Notes under the pieces: model-generated
The model's database searches: none
Told to the model about the DNA's origin: nothing
Seen by the model: the letters and a program-made list of their open reading frames with translations, nothing else
Position numbers and translations under genes: made by a program
Shown: positions 47,192 to 56,208 of the stretch, one piece after another
How the letters are laid out: every line of letters begins with the position of its first letter
Numbering within the stretch: position 1 is the first letter of the stretch
DNA from: Bog-473 sp963755375
Lineage (GTDB): Bacteria > Actinomycetota > Acidimicrobiia > Acidimicrobiales > RAAP-2
NCBI GenBank assembly: GCA_963755375.1
Contig: CAVWKG010000003.1
Span: forward strand, 124,001-188,000
Direction: 5' to 3'
DNA: 64,000 nt

Positions 47192-48439
47192 ATGAACACT
47201 CTAGAGACCTACCGGTACACCGCCTTCAATGAGACCGGCGACCGAGTCTCCGGGACTGAGAAGGCACAGTCGGCGAGCGGTGCCCACCTGGCCTTGCTCC
47301 AACGCGGCCTGCAGCCCATTGAGGTCAAAGAACACAAGAGCATCCTCAAGTTTGAGATCACGAAGAAGACGGTCTCTCGCAAAGAGGTTATGCACTTCTC
47401 GCGTCAGCTCAGCGTGTTCATCGAGGCTGGCGTTCCGATCATGCAAGCACTGGACGTGATCTCGGAGGAGACGACGGACAAGCTCCTCAAACGGGTTTTG
47501 CTCGACATGGTCGACCAGATCCAGGCGGGCGAGACCTTTGCATCGGCTGCCGCGTCCCATCCCGAGGCGTTTCCACGGTACTACGTCGCCGTGCTGGAGT
47601 CGGCAGAGCTGACCGGGACGCTCGACAAGGTCCTCGAGGAACTGGCTGAGTACCTCCAAAGGGACATCGATGCTCGGTCACAGATCGTCTCGGCAATGAT
47701 CTATCCCGCCGTCGTAATGTGTCTGGCCATCGTCACTATCGTTGTCCTGGCCGCCTTTGTGCTGCCGAAGTTCAAGACGTTCTTCGACTCGCTCAACGCG
47801 AAACTCCCGCTCCCGACACGGATGTTGCTCAGCATCTCCTCCTTCATTAGTACATGGTGGTACGTGATCCTCGGGATTATTCTTCTCGCAATCATCGGGA
47901 TCACTGCGATGCGCCGATCGACCAAGGGTCGAGCGAAGCTCGACGCGCTCATGTTGAAGCTGCCGGTAATCGGATCGCTGGTTCAGGCGGCCATTGTGGA
48001 GCGTGTGTGCCGGGTGCTGGCATCCCTCGTCACCGCGGGCGTCGATCTCCCTCGGGCCTTGGCTGTCACGGCCGAGTCGTCCAACAATGCTGTCTACAGC
48101 GAGGGCATCAACCACATCCGAGAGCAGATGATGGAAGGTGCCGGCCTCGCTGACCCACTCGCCGAAACCGGGCTCTTCCCGGCCGCTGCCCGCCAGATGT
48201 TCCGAGTCGGAGAGGAGACGGGAACGCTCGACAAGCAGCTCGAGACGGCGGCCTCCTTCTACCACCGCGAGCTCGAACTCAAGGTGAAGCACTTCACGAG
48301 CCTCTTTGAGCCAATGGTGATCATCTTCATGGGCGTCATCGTCGGCTTCGTCGCCGTCGCCCTTGTTTCCGCCATGTACGGGATCTACCGCCAGGTCAAG
48401 ATCAGCGAGATTCTCTTCCATTTGAGCTTTTGGCTTTGA
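47192..48439 (+). CDS. pilC: type IV pilus inner-membrane platform protein PilC (GspF family)
   Basis: 415 residues from ATG 47192 (GAGGAGA upstream). It has the N-terminal beta region of PilC (YRYTAFNETGDRVSGTEKAQ), two T2SSF cytoplasmic domains (HFSRQLSVFIEAGVPIMQAL and RVCRVLASLVTAGVDLPRAL), and three membrane segments including YPAVVMCLAIVTIVVLAAFV and FEPMVIIFMGVIVGFVAVAL. The AAARQMFRVGEETGTLDKQL segment is conserved in the family. It anchors PilB and PilT at the membrane. No frame problems. Confidence 0.95.
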   Translation: MNTLETYRYTAFNETGDRVSGTEKAQSASGAHLALLQRGLQPIEVKEHKSILKFEITKKTVSRKEVMHFSRQLSVFIEAGVPIMQALDVISEETTDKLLKRVLLDMVDQIQAGETFASAAASHPEAFPRYYVAVLESAELTGTLDKVLEELAEYLQRDIDARSQIVSAMIYPAVVMCLAIVTIVVLAAFVLPKFKTFFDSLNAKLPLPTRMLLSISSFISTWWYVILGIILLAIIGITAMRRSTKGRAKLDALMLKLPVIGSLVQAAIVERVCRVLASLVTAGVDLPRALAVTAESSNNAVYSEGINHIREQMMEGAGLADPLAETGLFPAAARQMFRVGEETGTLDKQLETAASFYHRELELKVKHFTSLFEPMVIIFMGVIVGFVAVALVSAMYGIYRQVKISEILFHLSFWL

Positions 48440-48625
48440 GGAATCCCCGCTCACCCATATCCAGAATTCGGACCGGGCTTCACCCACTGTCCTCGGTGAA
48501 CGTTGCACCCTGGTCATCGAGGGTTTTCCCGCGGGCAACTGCATGGTCAAAATGACAACAATTAGCTGGTCGCACGGTAAAAAGGCTCTTGTTTCTAGCG
48601 AAAGTGGACGATACCATTAAGCGAC

Positions 48626-48646
48626 CCCCCGAAAGGCTTTCGGGGG
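48626..48646. terminator. 10-bp hairpin between pilC and pilA
   Basis: A perfect inverted repeat CCCCCGAAAG / CTTTCGGGGG with one central base (48626-48646), about 190 nt after the pilC stop and 80 nt before pilA. It can terminate the pilB-pilC transcript or sit in the pilA 5' leader. The rest of the 285-nt gap is comparatively AT-rich (for example 48540-48605) and could hold the pilA promoter. Confidence 0.5.
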
Positions 48647-48726
48647 CATGGGGACTCATCCGGGAACCCTTATCCATACCAAACGACGGGCTTTGGCGGC
48701 TCGGCAAAAGAAAGGCGGTATAGCGT

Positions 48727-49167
48727 GTGTTTGAGCGTTATCGCGACATTCAACAGCGCAGGGAGGCTGGGGATTCCGAAGTACGGATTCACCCTGATCG
48801 AACTGCTCATCGTCATCATCGTGCTCGGCATCCTCGCCGCGATCGTGATCTTCTCCCTTACGGGAGTGACCGGTCAGAGCGAAGCCGCCGCGTGCGCCTC
48901 GGACGCGAAGACGGCCGAGACGGCTGTGTCTGCGTACTACGCGGAGAACAACGACACGTACCCGGCATCCTTGGCCGCTCTGACGACGACCGACTTGTCC
49001 GGGCACGGGCCGTACCTTCGTGCGACCCCGAACGCGACGATGACAGCAACGGCTACTCGATCGGCTACAACGCCACCGGCGGTGTCGTGAGCATCATCAC
49101 AAAGGCCGACCCGACGGGTTCGAGCTTCGACACAACCACTGGTCAGACCGATTGCTCCAACCTGTAG
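48727..49167 (+). pseudogene. pilA: major type IV pilin PilA, with two compensating frame changes
   Basis: GTG 48727 (AAAGGCGG upstream) opens MFERYRDIQQRREAGDSE, a good pilin leader. At about 48782 the frame changes and GFTLIELLIVIIVLGILAAI follows in the next frame, with FSLTGVTGQSEAAACASDAK and the helix-loop AVSAYYAENNDTYPASLAAL. Near 49030 the frame returns to that of the start and gives DSNGYSIGYNATGGVVSI to QTDCSNL at 49167. The two indels cancel, giving a normal pilin of about 145 residues with a C-terminal disulfide-type cysteine. Either both are errors or the gene is inactive. A strong terminator follows. Confidence 0.8.
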
Positions 49168-49192
49168 ATAACAGGACCGTAGGAATGGTGAC

Positions 49193-49225
49193 CCGAAGCG
49201 CCCGGCCCTCAGCCGGGCGCTTCGG
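49193..49225. terminator. strong intrinsic-type hairpin after pilA
   Basis: A perfect 14-bp stem, arms 49193-49206 and 49212-49225, with a 5-nt loop CCTCA, just after the pilA stop at 49167. There is no long T-run. Such a hairpin after a major pilin gene would limit read-through into pilT and stabilise pilA mRNA. Confidence 0.75.
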
Positions 49226-49260
49226 TCATCACCGTGCATCGAACGAGAGGGAACGTCATC

Positions 49261-50356
49261 ATGAGTCAACCGTGAACAAGCGAATCGATCCGTGGCTCCA
49301 GATCATCTGGGAGGGGCATGGATCCGACCTGCTGCTCGTCAGCGGTTCACCGCCGCGGGTGAGGCTTGACGGTAGGTTGCAGTGTGTGGCGGGGGCTCCG
49401 CCTATGTCCGGTGCCGAGATCGACGAGATCGTCCGGAGCATGCTGACGCCCGAGCAGGAGGGCATCCTCGAAGAGCATCAAGATGTGGACTTCTCGCTCA
49501 CCTGGCTCGATCGAGCCCGACTGCGCGGGAGTGCCTTCAACCAACGGGGGAGACGGCGCTTGCCCTCCGGATGATTCCTTCGGAGATCCCGAGCTTTGAC
49601 GAACTGGGGCTGCCGCCGGTGGCTGAGTGGATGGCGAGGCTCCCGCGCGGCCTGGTGCTCATGACCGGCCCGACCGGCTCGGGTAAGTCGACGACCCTCG
49701 CATCCATCATTGCCCGCATCAATGAGACCCGCTCGCTCCACATCCTCACCATCGAGGATCCCGTCGAGTACGTCCACACACATGGTCTGTCAGCGGTTTC
49801 CCAACGTGAGGTCGGCGTGGACAGCCCTTCCTTCGAGCGTGCGCTGCGCTCGGCTCTGCGCGAAGACCCCGACGTCCTGCTCGTCGGTGAGATGCGTGAC
49901 CTCGAGTCCATTCAGCTCGCTCTGACCCTCGCTGAGACCGGTCACCTCGTGTTCTCGACCCTGCACACAAACGACGCCGCTCAGGCCATCGACCGTATCA
50001 TCGACGTGTTCCCCGCCTTCCGGCAGGAGCAGATCAGGGTCCAACTAGCCGCTTGCCTCGGCGCCGTGGTCGCCCAGCGGCTGGTGCCGAGGATCGGGGG
50101 TGGCATGGTGGCCTCTTTCGAAATCCTCGTGGCAAACAACCCCGTCCGGAACCTGATCCGCGAAGGCAAGACAAACCAACTCCTGAACGTCATCACGACC
50201 AACGTGCAGGAAGGCATGTGCACCATGGAGTCCAGCCTGGTCGACCTCATCCAGGCAGAGATCGTGACGTACGACGACGCGCTGGCCATCTCCGCGCACC
50301 CCAAGGAGCTCGACCGTCTGCTGAGCCACCGGGGCGCCATGCTCTCAACGGCGTGA
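49261..50356 (+). pseudogene. pilT: type IV pilus retraction ATPase PilT, with one or two frameshifts
   Basis: The joined protein is about 364 residues: NKRIDPWLQIIWEGHGSDLL (PilT N-terminus), then LRGSAFNQRG, where the frame is lost at about 49544 in a G5 run. One extra G restores ETALALRMIPSEIPSFDELG. Downstream are Walker A GPTGSGKST, LTIEDPVEYVH, VLLVGEMRDLES, the His box ETGHLVFSTLHTND, and the C-terminal AIRREGK-like NLIREGKTNQL. The ATG at 49261 has GAGAGGGA upstream but is out of frame with NKRIDPW, whose own start would be GTG 49272; a second indel may lie between. It is needed for pilus retraction. Confidence 0.8.
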
Positions 50357-51075
50357 GGGCAGATCCCCCCTCTCGCCGCGGTCCCAACCTCCCCTACTCT
50401 GTCGTTGCCGGAGTCACCCCGTGCCGGGGAGGCTGGCTGGTTGCTTCCGCCAAGCTGCAGGGTACTGTCTTCGCGCCTGAGGATCCGGTGCGCTTGGAGG
50501 CTTTCGTCGAAGTGGTCGACATGCGACCGGCCTTTTCGACCGTTGCCTTGAATGCTCCCATCGGAAATCTGAACCAGGCGATTGCGGGCGGCCGGACGTG
50601 CGACCGCGAGGCTCGCGTCATGCTCGGTCGCCGGGGAGCATCCATCAAAAGCGCACCCGTTGGTATCGACAGTGGTGTCGACGTCAATCTCTTGCCTGAT
50701 CATCTCGATGCCGTCAGCCGCACGCTCCTCCCCCGCTACCGCGAGGTCGCCGCTGAGATGGCGCCCTTCCGGCAGCGGACCATTTTCGAAGTGCACTCCG
50801 ACCTCAGTTTCTACCAGCTCAACGGGGACGTGCCGCTGCAATGGTCGAAGCATTCGGAGAAGGGCATGCAGGAGCGACGGGCCCTCTTAGAGGAGCGGGT
50901 CCCGGGTGTGACAAGGGTCCTCGAGGCGGAGGTTCCGGGAGCAACCGTGTCACACCTTCTCGACGCCGCTGCTTTTCTCTGGACGGCCCGGCGGATCTTC
51001 GCCCATGCCGCGATACGGATCCCCGAAGACCCGGAATGGGATGAGCAGGGGCTCAGGATGGAGATGTTCCGCTGA
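50353..51075 (+). CDS. DUF429 domain protein in the pilus operon
   Basis: 240 residues from GTG 50353, overlapping the pilT stop (GTGA). The features fit the DUF429 family: VVAGVTPCRGGWLVAS, TVALNAPIGNL, GRTCDREARVMLGRRGASIK, EVHSDLSFYQLNGD and SKHSEKGMQERRALLEERVP. The biochemical role of the family is unknown; the fold is thought to be RNase H-like. Coupling to pilT is unusual and suggests a pilus-linked or coincidental operon role. Confidence 0.8.
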   Translation: MRADPPSRRGPNLPYSVVAGVTPCRGGWLVASAKLQGTVFAPEDPVRLEAFVEVVDMRPAFSTVALNAPIGNLNQAIAGGRTCDREARVMLGRRGASIKSAPVGIDSGVDVNLLPDHLDAVSRTLLPRYREVAAEMAPFRQRTIFEVHSDLSFYQLNGDVPLQWSKHSEKGMQERRALLEERVPGVTRVLEAEVPGATVSHLLDAAAFLWTARRIFAHAAIRIPEDPEWDEQGLRMEMFR

Positions 51076-51118
51076 GTCCCGGCGGCACACGGCGGCTGGG
51101 GATGCGGGCGCAAACCTC

Positions 51119-51898
51119 TCAGAACGTGTGGTGGGTGAAGGGGCGCAGGAGCTCGGGTCCCGCGAACACGGAAAAGGCACATCCGAGCGCAAGGAACACC
51201 CCGTAGGGGATGCGATCGCTTCGGCTCATGCGCTTGCTCGCGATCAAGGTGAGACCGATGACGGCGCCGATTACGTTGGCCGCAAAGAATCCCAACAGCA
51301 CGTAGCTGACCCCCAGCCACCCAAGCGCCAAGCCGAGCACCAACGAGAGCCGGACATCTCCAAACCCCAGGATTCGGGGGCTCAAGAAATTGAGCGCGAA
51401 GAACACGGCGAACCACCCGAGCGCGCAGAGGACTGCAGTCACAAAGGCCCGCCAGTTGCCGGTTGCTATAGCCGCCAACAACAGGAGAGCCGCCACCAGG
51501 CCCGTCAAGGGGTAGACGATCTTCTTCGGCAGCAGCAGCCGCTCGACATCGATGCACGAGAGCGCCAGGAGGCCAGCGAAGAGAACAAGAAAGGCCGGGA
51601 CGTCCCACTGATACCCGAATCTGGCCGCGGTACCGGCGAAGAGAACGGCACAGCAAACTTCCACTAACGGATAGCGAGGCGATATCGACGCCTGGCAGTC
51701 CCGGCATCGTCCGCGCAATACGAGCCAGGAGACGACGGGGATGTTGTCCCGCTCGCGGATCGGCGCGCCGCAGGCGGGGCAGGCCGAACGTGGGGATACG
51801 ACGGACTCACCTCGAGGGACCCGGTAGATCACCACATTGAGGAACGATCCGACGGCGAGACCGAGGAGGGCACACAGCCCGATCAGCAATCCAAGCAT
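51119..51898 (-). CDS. pilD: prepilin peptidase/N-methyltransferase PilD
   Basis: 259 residues of the A24 family. The N-terminus LGLAVGSFLNVVIYRVPRGE is the family signature, the CxxC pairs CPACGAPI and CRDC are kept, and catalytic aspartates lie in CIDVERLLLPK and LGFGDVRLSL. About eight membrane helices. It cleaves the Gly-|-Phe/Asp leaders of the three prepilin-like proteins in this locus. It reads towards the pilus operon from the opposite strand. Confidence 0.95.
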   Translation of the reverse strand: MLGLLIGLCALLGLAVGSFLNVVIYRVPRGESVVSPRSACPACGAPIRERDNIPVVSWLVLRGRCRDCQASISPRYPLVEVCCAVLFAGTAARFGYQWDVPAFLVLFAGLLALSCIDVERLLLPKKIVYPLTGLVAALLLLAAIATGNWRAFVTAVLCALGWFAVFFALNFLSPRILGFGDVRLSLVLGLALGWLGVSYVLLGFFAANVIGAVIGLTLIASKRMSRSDRIPYGVFLALGCAFSVFAGPELLRPFTHHTF

Positions 51899-51911
51899 CG
51901 CAGAGAGGTAA

Positions 51912-52190
51912 TTACGAGCCGAACGCCTGAATCATCGCGACACAATGGTAGTTCGTCTCGTCCAGAACCAGTGGGAACTCACGGGAGAGCGGGCCACCGG
52001 CCAGCAGGGTTTGCAATTGCTCGCCGTGCAGCAATGGTCCGGTGCCAATCGATGCGGGTTCTGTGGAGGAGGCTTCAGACCGCAGGCTGCTGAGCTCGGC
52101 ATGACTCACCTCGACAGTCGTGTGGTTATCGAAGCCCGACTTGAACTCCCTCGCTCCGTCCTCGCTAACCCAGCAGAGGAGAGACATCAC
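51912..52190 (-). CDS. hypothetical protein upstream of pilD
   Basis: 92 residues, ending 13 nt before the pilD start, so probably cotranscribed with it. The sequence (FDNHTTVEVSHAELSSLRSE, SREFPLVLDETNYHCVAMIQ) looks protein-like but matches no family known to me and has no membrane segment. The start is GTG or ATG at 52190/52187. Confidence 0.45.
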   Translation of the reverse strand: MMSLLCWVSEDGAREFKSGFDNHTTVEVSHAELSSLRSEASSTEPASIGTGPLLHGEQLQTLLAGGPLSREFPLVLDETNYHCVAMIQAFGS

Positions 52191-52424
52191 AGACGAAGTG
52201 CCTTCGCTGCAGGGTTACCCTCCCAATCGTTGGCGCTGCTCGCGCGGCCTGGCCGAAGAGGCACTGAGTGCAAGTCGGGCGCGAGCCGGGACACAACGAA
52301 CCAACAACTCTCGCGTCCATGTAGGTTTTCGCTCATTCGTCTCTGCCACCTGTCGACTTACCATTGAAGGGAAAAGCAGCGGCTCCGAAGGGACTCGCGC
52401 CCGACAGAGGGGGTTGTGCGAGGG

Positions 52425-52658
52425 ATGAAGCTCGCCGAGATGTTTTCAGACCAGGACACGCGAACCTTCGAGGAGCGTCGCGCCGAAGTCGTGGCCATTG
52501 TCAGCTCCGCCGCCGACTTCGCCGGTGCCGACCATGGGCTGCGTACCACGTTCCAGCACATGTGCGATGCCCACGACGAGAAGGAATTCGACGCGGCCTT
52601 CGACGCGCTAGCCACATCGCTAAGCGAGAACACCGCGCGTTACCTGCAGTCCGTCTGA
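52425..52658 (+). CDS. small hypothetical protein
   Basis: 77 residues from ATG 52425, with GAGGG about 5 nt upstream; a GTG at 52416 is an alternative. It is acidic and helical (FEERRAEVVAIVSSAADFAG, DAHDEKEFDAAFDALATSLS). No family recognised. The gap 52191-52424 upstream shows nothing else. Confidence 0.5.
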   Translation: MKLAEMFSDQDTRTFEERRAEVVAIVSSAADFAGADHGLRTTFQHMCDAHDEKEFDAAFDALATSLSENTARYLQSV

Positions 52659-52910
52659 CCCAGGCTCGACTTCGTCATTCGGCTTCTGATCCGCCGCGGA
52701 TCACCCGCCCGAAGACCGACCTGAAAAGCAGCGACGGCGCTCACCAGAAAACCGCGATGAACTCAGTCGGTGTCCCGTGCAGGTGAGTCGCGTGCCCCGC
52801 CCCCGCCCATGCCAGGATCTCGCCGAGGCCGAGTCGAGCCGTCCAACCAAAGACTTGCTCCGCGACCCGCAGTGCACGGCGTGACGACCAACCCTGCGAT
52901 GATGGTTTTG

Positions 52911-53219
52911 ATGGCAGCGGACCGCGACGTCGAGCCGATTGTGGACGCTTCGTCCGACGAGGAGGCGGCCGACTCCGAGGAATCCGGAAGCTTCGACCGT
53001 TGGCGCAAGGAATCGGCGCTGGGCGCGGTCGGGACCGGCGTGGCCCGCGGCCTCCAGTCCGTCTTCGCTCCGCGCGCCGACGAGATCGCCATCGTGGCGT
53101 CGGTCCCGGGCGAACCCCCGGATGCCGATCAGCGTCTGCAGGTCATCCTCGACCCCGATGACCCGACCAAGTCGGTCGCCATCATGCCCACCACTGCCGC
53201 GGATCCTCCTCCCGAGTAG
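52911..53219 (+). CDS. hypothetical acidic protein
   Basis: 102 residues from ATG 52911 (52902 and 52899 are alternatives). Acidic N-terminus (VDASSDEEAADSEESGSFD), then GAVGTGVARGLQSVFAPRAD and a strand-rich end EIAIVASVPGEPPDADQRLQ. High third-position GC supports coding. Similar short acidic proteins with a GVARGLQ segment occur in Actinobacteria, but I cannot name a family. The 220 nt to the P450 gene hold its likely promoter. Confidence 0.55.
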   Translation: MAADRDVEPIVDASSDEEAADSEESGSFDRWRKESALGAVGTGVARGLQSVFAPRADEIAIVASVPGEPPDADQRLQVILDPDDPTKSVAIMPTTAADPPPE

Positions 53220-53439
53220 CCGCGCGTCGGGGCCGGCGTTCCCGCGCGCCGCCGTGAGGCTGCCTTTCGTCGTGCGCTCGCGGCGACGGCACTGAGTCGA
53301 CGATCGAGCACTCCGTACTTGTCTCACGCCGCACCACCGCCATCCGCTGGCGTGCCGCTGCGTTGACGTCGGGCCGACCCGGACGTATCATCCGGCGCAT
53401 CGGACACCATGTCTGAGGGACCAGAGGAGTTGTCAATCC

Positions 53440-54675
53440 ATGAGCACCGTGGCGGACGTGACCCCCGTCGACCTGTCGGATTCCCGGTCCTACGTGGCCG
53501 GTGTCCCTCACGCGTGGCTGGCTCACCTGCGGCGCCACGACCCCGTCCACTGGCAGGACGAGCACGGCGGGCCGGGATTCTGGGTCGTGACGCGCCACGA
53601 GGACTGCGTCACCGTGAACCGGGACTACGAGCGCTTCAGCTCCGCCGCCCAGGGCACCATGCCCTTCGAGATGGGAGCGGATGAGATCGCCCAACAGAGC
53701 CTGATGATGCTCAACATGGATCCGCCGTTGCACACCCGCTACCGGCGCCTCGTCAACAAGGGGTTCACGCCGCGCATGGTGCGCGACCTCGAAGAGAGCA
53801 TCCACCGCTCGACCGACGCCATCATCGACCAGGTGATCGAGGAGGGTAAGGCCGACTTCGTGACCCAGATCTCGGCCGAGCTCCCGCTCCAGGTCATCGC
53901 CGAGCTGCTCGGCGTGCCTCACGAGGACCGCCACCGCATGTTCGACTGGTCCAACCGCATGGTCGGGAACGAGGACCCCGAGTACCAAGCTGGCGCCGAG
54001 ATCGCTCTCAACGCCGCCATGGACCTCTACGCCTACGCCGCCGAGCTCTTCGGCCAGAAGCGGATCGACCCGCACGCCGACCTCATGAGCGTGCTCACCA
54101 CGGTCGAGGTCGAGGGCGAGCGCCTCAGCGACCTGGAGCTCGAGCTCTTCTTCCTCCTCCTGACCGTCGCCGGCAACGAGACGACCCGCAACCTCATGTC
54201 CGGCGCCATGCACGCCTTCTTCCAGCACCCCGCGCAGTGGCAGCGCCTCGTCGAGGACCGCAGCCTCCTCCCGACCGCCGTCGACGAGATGCTGCGGTTC
54301 GTGACGCCCGTCATGAACTTCCGCCGCACCGCCATGTGCGACGTCGAGCTCAGCGGCACCACCATGGCCGCTGGCGACAAGGTCGTCTTCTTCCATGCCT
54401 CGGCCAACCGGGACGAGGATGTCTTCACCGACCCCGACGCCTTCGACATCGCACGGGATCCGAACCCCCACATCGCTTTCGGGGGTGGCGGCCCGCACTT
54501 CTGCCTCGGGGCCAACCTGGCCCGGATGGAGATCCGGGTCATGTTCGAGCACCTGCTCGACCGCCTCCCCGACATCCGTCCCAATGGCGAGGAGCAGCGC
54601 CTGCAGTCCCAATTCATCAACGGCGTCAAGCACCTCCCGGTGGCGTTCACCCCTGCCGCCCCCGTCGGCTCCTGA
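53440..54675 (+). CDS. cytochrome P450 (CYP125/142-like class)
   Basis: 411 residues from ATG 53440 (AGAGGAG upstream). The I-helix is LTVAGNETTRNLMSGAM, the ExxR is in VDEMLRFVTP, and the heme ligand is Cys355 in FGGGGPHFCLGANLAR. The MLNMDPPLHTRYRRLVNKGF segment is typical of actinobacterial class I P450s. The heme motif resembles those of steroid/cholesterol hydroxylases, though substrate cannot be fixed. It heads a group with a TetR regulator and an LLM oxidoreductase. Redox partners are not encoded here. Confidence 0.92.
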   Translation: MSTVADVTPVDLSDSRSYVAGVPHAWLAHLRRHDPVHWQDEHGGPGFWVVTRHEDCVTVNRDYERFSSAAQGTMPFEMGADEIAQQSLMMLNMDPPLHTRYRRLVNKGFTPRMVRDLEESIHRSTDAIIDQVIEEGKADFVTQISAELPLQVIAELLGVPHEDRHRMFDWSNRMVGNEDPEYQAGAEIALNAAMDLYAYAAELFGQKRIDPHADLMSVLTTVEVEGERLSDLELELFFLLLTVAGNETTRNLMSGAMHAFFQHPAQWQRLVEDRSLLPTAVDEMLRFVTPVMNFRRTAMCDVELSGTTMAAGDKVVFFHASANRDEDVFTDPDAFDIARDPNPHIAFGGGGPHFCLGANLARMEIRVMFEHLLDRLPDIRPNGEEQRLQSQFINGVKHLPVAFTPAAPVGS

Positions 54676-54701
54676 GCCGGCGGGCCGAGGGCGGGGGCAC
54701 A

Positions 54702-55325
54702 GTGGCGCGCCGCGCGCCCGACTCGTTGAAGGATGTCATCCGGGACTTCCGCCGCGACCAGATCATGGATACGGCACGCAGCCTCTTCGGCGAGCTTGGC
54801 ACGACTGACGTCTCCATGGACGAGATCGCGGCCGAGGCAGGCGTCGCCCGGTCCACCCTCTACGTCTACTTCGCCAACCGGGACGACCTGCTGCGGGCGT
54901 GCGTGCAGTCGATGTACGACCGCATGCGGGACACGGTCGATCTCGTCCTGGCCGGGCGCGCGTCGCCGCAAGATCGCCTGTGGGGCCTCATCTTGGGCCT
55001 GCTCGAGTGCATCGAGGAGAACCCCGCGTTCTTCCGACTCGCCATGGCGACACAGGCCACCGCCGCTGCGGAGGGATCGGCGGCCGTGGGGGGCGCCCTC
55101 ATGCTGATCGGGCTCGACATGATCCGGGTGCTCGAGGAGGTGGTGGTGGCCGGCGTGGCGGCCGGCGACTTCCGGCCCGACCTCGATTCCGAGCGCGCCG
55201 TGGTCCTCATCGGCCAGCAGATCTACGGGGCGCTCTCGGTGCGGTCCGGCGAGCCGGACCCGATCCCTGCGGCCAAGGCCGCCGAGGAGATCTGCGACTT
55301 CCTACGGCGCGGGCTGGGAGGATGA
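54702..55325 (+). CDS. TetR family transcriptional regulator
   Basis: 207 residues from GTG 54702. The DNA-binding domain is clear: DQIMDTARSLFGELGTTDVS then MDEIAAEAGVARSTLYVYFA. The C-terminal ligand domain is helical. It lies 26 nt after the P450 gene and 4 nt before the LLM gene, so probably autoregulates the group in response to a substrate. Confidence 0.9.
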   Translation: MARRAPDSLKDVIRDFRRDQIMDTARSLFGELGTTDVSMDEIAAEAGVARSTLYVYFANRDDLLRACVQSMYDRMRDTVDLVLAGRASPQDRLWGLILGLLECIEENPAFFRLAMATQATAAAEGSAAVGGALMLIGLDMIRVLEEVVVAGVAAGDFRPDLDSERAVVLIGQQIYGALSVRSGEPDPIPAAKAAEEICDFLRRGLGG

Positions 55326-55329
55326 GGAC

Positions 55330-56208
55330 GTGAAGTTCGACCTGTGGATGCCGACCGCGAGCCCGATGACCACCCCCGCGCTGCTCGACGCCGTGGCCGA
55401 GGGGGCCGAGGACCGGGGCATCGGGACCATCTGGGTGGGTGAGCACGTGGTGCTCTTCGAGCAGTACGACAGCGCCTACCCCTATGCCGAGGACGGGCGC
55501 GTCCCGGCGCCACCGGGCAGTGGGTTGCTCGAGCCCCTGGTCACGCTCACCTACCTGGCGGCGCGGACGTCCACGGTCCGGCTCGGCACGGCCATGCTGC
55601 TCCTCCCCCAGCGCAACCCCGTCTACACGGCCAAGGAGGTCAGCACGCTCGACTGGCTGTCGAACGGGCGCGTCGACCTCGGCATCGGCGTCGGCTGGCT
55701 CAAGGAGGAGTTCGACGCCCTGAACGTGCCCTGGGAGCGCCGCGGCCGCCGAACCGACGAGTACCTCCAGGTGCTGCGCACGCTCTGGCTCGACGACACG
55801 TCGTCGTTCCACGGCGAGTTCTACGACCTGCCCCTGTGCGAGATGTTCCCCAAGCCGGTGCAGCAGCCACCCCCGCTCCACATCGGCGGCGAGACGCCGG
55901 CCGCGCTGCGCCGGGCGGCGCGCCTGGGGCAGGGCTGGCACACCTTCAACCGGTCGCCGGACGAGTTGGCGGTCGGCCTGGCTGCGCTCGACAAGGAGCT
56001 GGCGGCGGTCGGGCGCAGCCGTGCCGACCTGCGCATCACGGTGTGCCCCTATTTCAACCAGCTGACGCCCGAATGGGTCGAGCGCTACGCCGAGGCCGGC
56101 GCCGACGCGGTGGCCGCCCTGTTCTTTGCGTTCTCGCCGGAGGACGTCACCCGGGCCTTCGACGACCTCGAGGCCTGCCGGGAGGCCGCCGCGCGCGCCG
56201 GCAGCTGA
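55330..56208 (+). CDS. LLM class F420-dependent oxidoreductase
   Basis: 292 residues from GTG 55330. TIWVGEHVVLFEQYDSAYPY, LGIGVGWLKEEFDALNVPW and PPPLHIGGETPAALRRAA match the luciferase-like TIGR03619 type that uses F420 in Actinobacteria. It is expected to act with the P450 on one pathway. Coupling to the TetR gene (4-nt gap) supports shared regulation. The 295-nt gap after it holds no gene. Confidence 0.88.
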   Translation: MKFDLWMPTASPMTTPALLDAVAEGAEDRGIGTIWVGEHVVLFEQYDSAYPYAEDGRVPAPPGSGLLEPLVTLTYLAARTSTVRLGTAMLLLPQRNPVYTAKEVSTLDWLSNGRVDLGIGVGWLKEEFDALNVPWERRGRRTDEYLQVLRTLWLDDTSSFHGEFYDLPLCEMFPKPVQQPPPLHIGGETPAALRRAARLGQGWHTFNRSPDELAVGLAALDKELAAVGRSRADLRITVCPYFNQLTPEWVERYAEAGADAVAALFFAFSPEDVTRAFDDLEACREAAARAGS

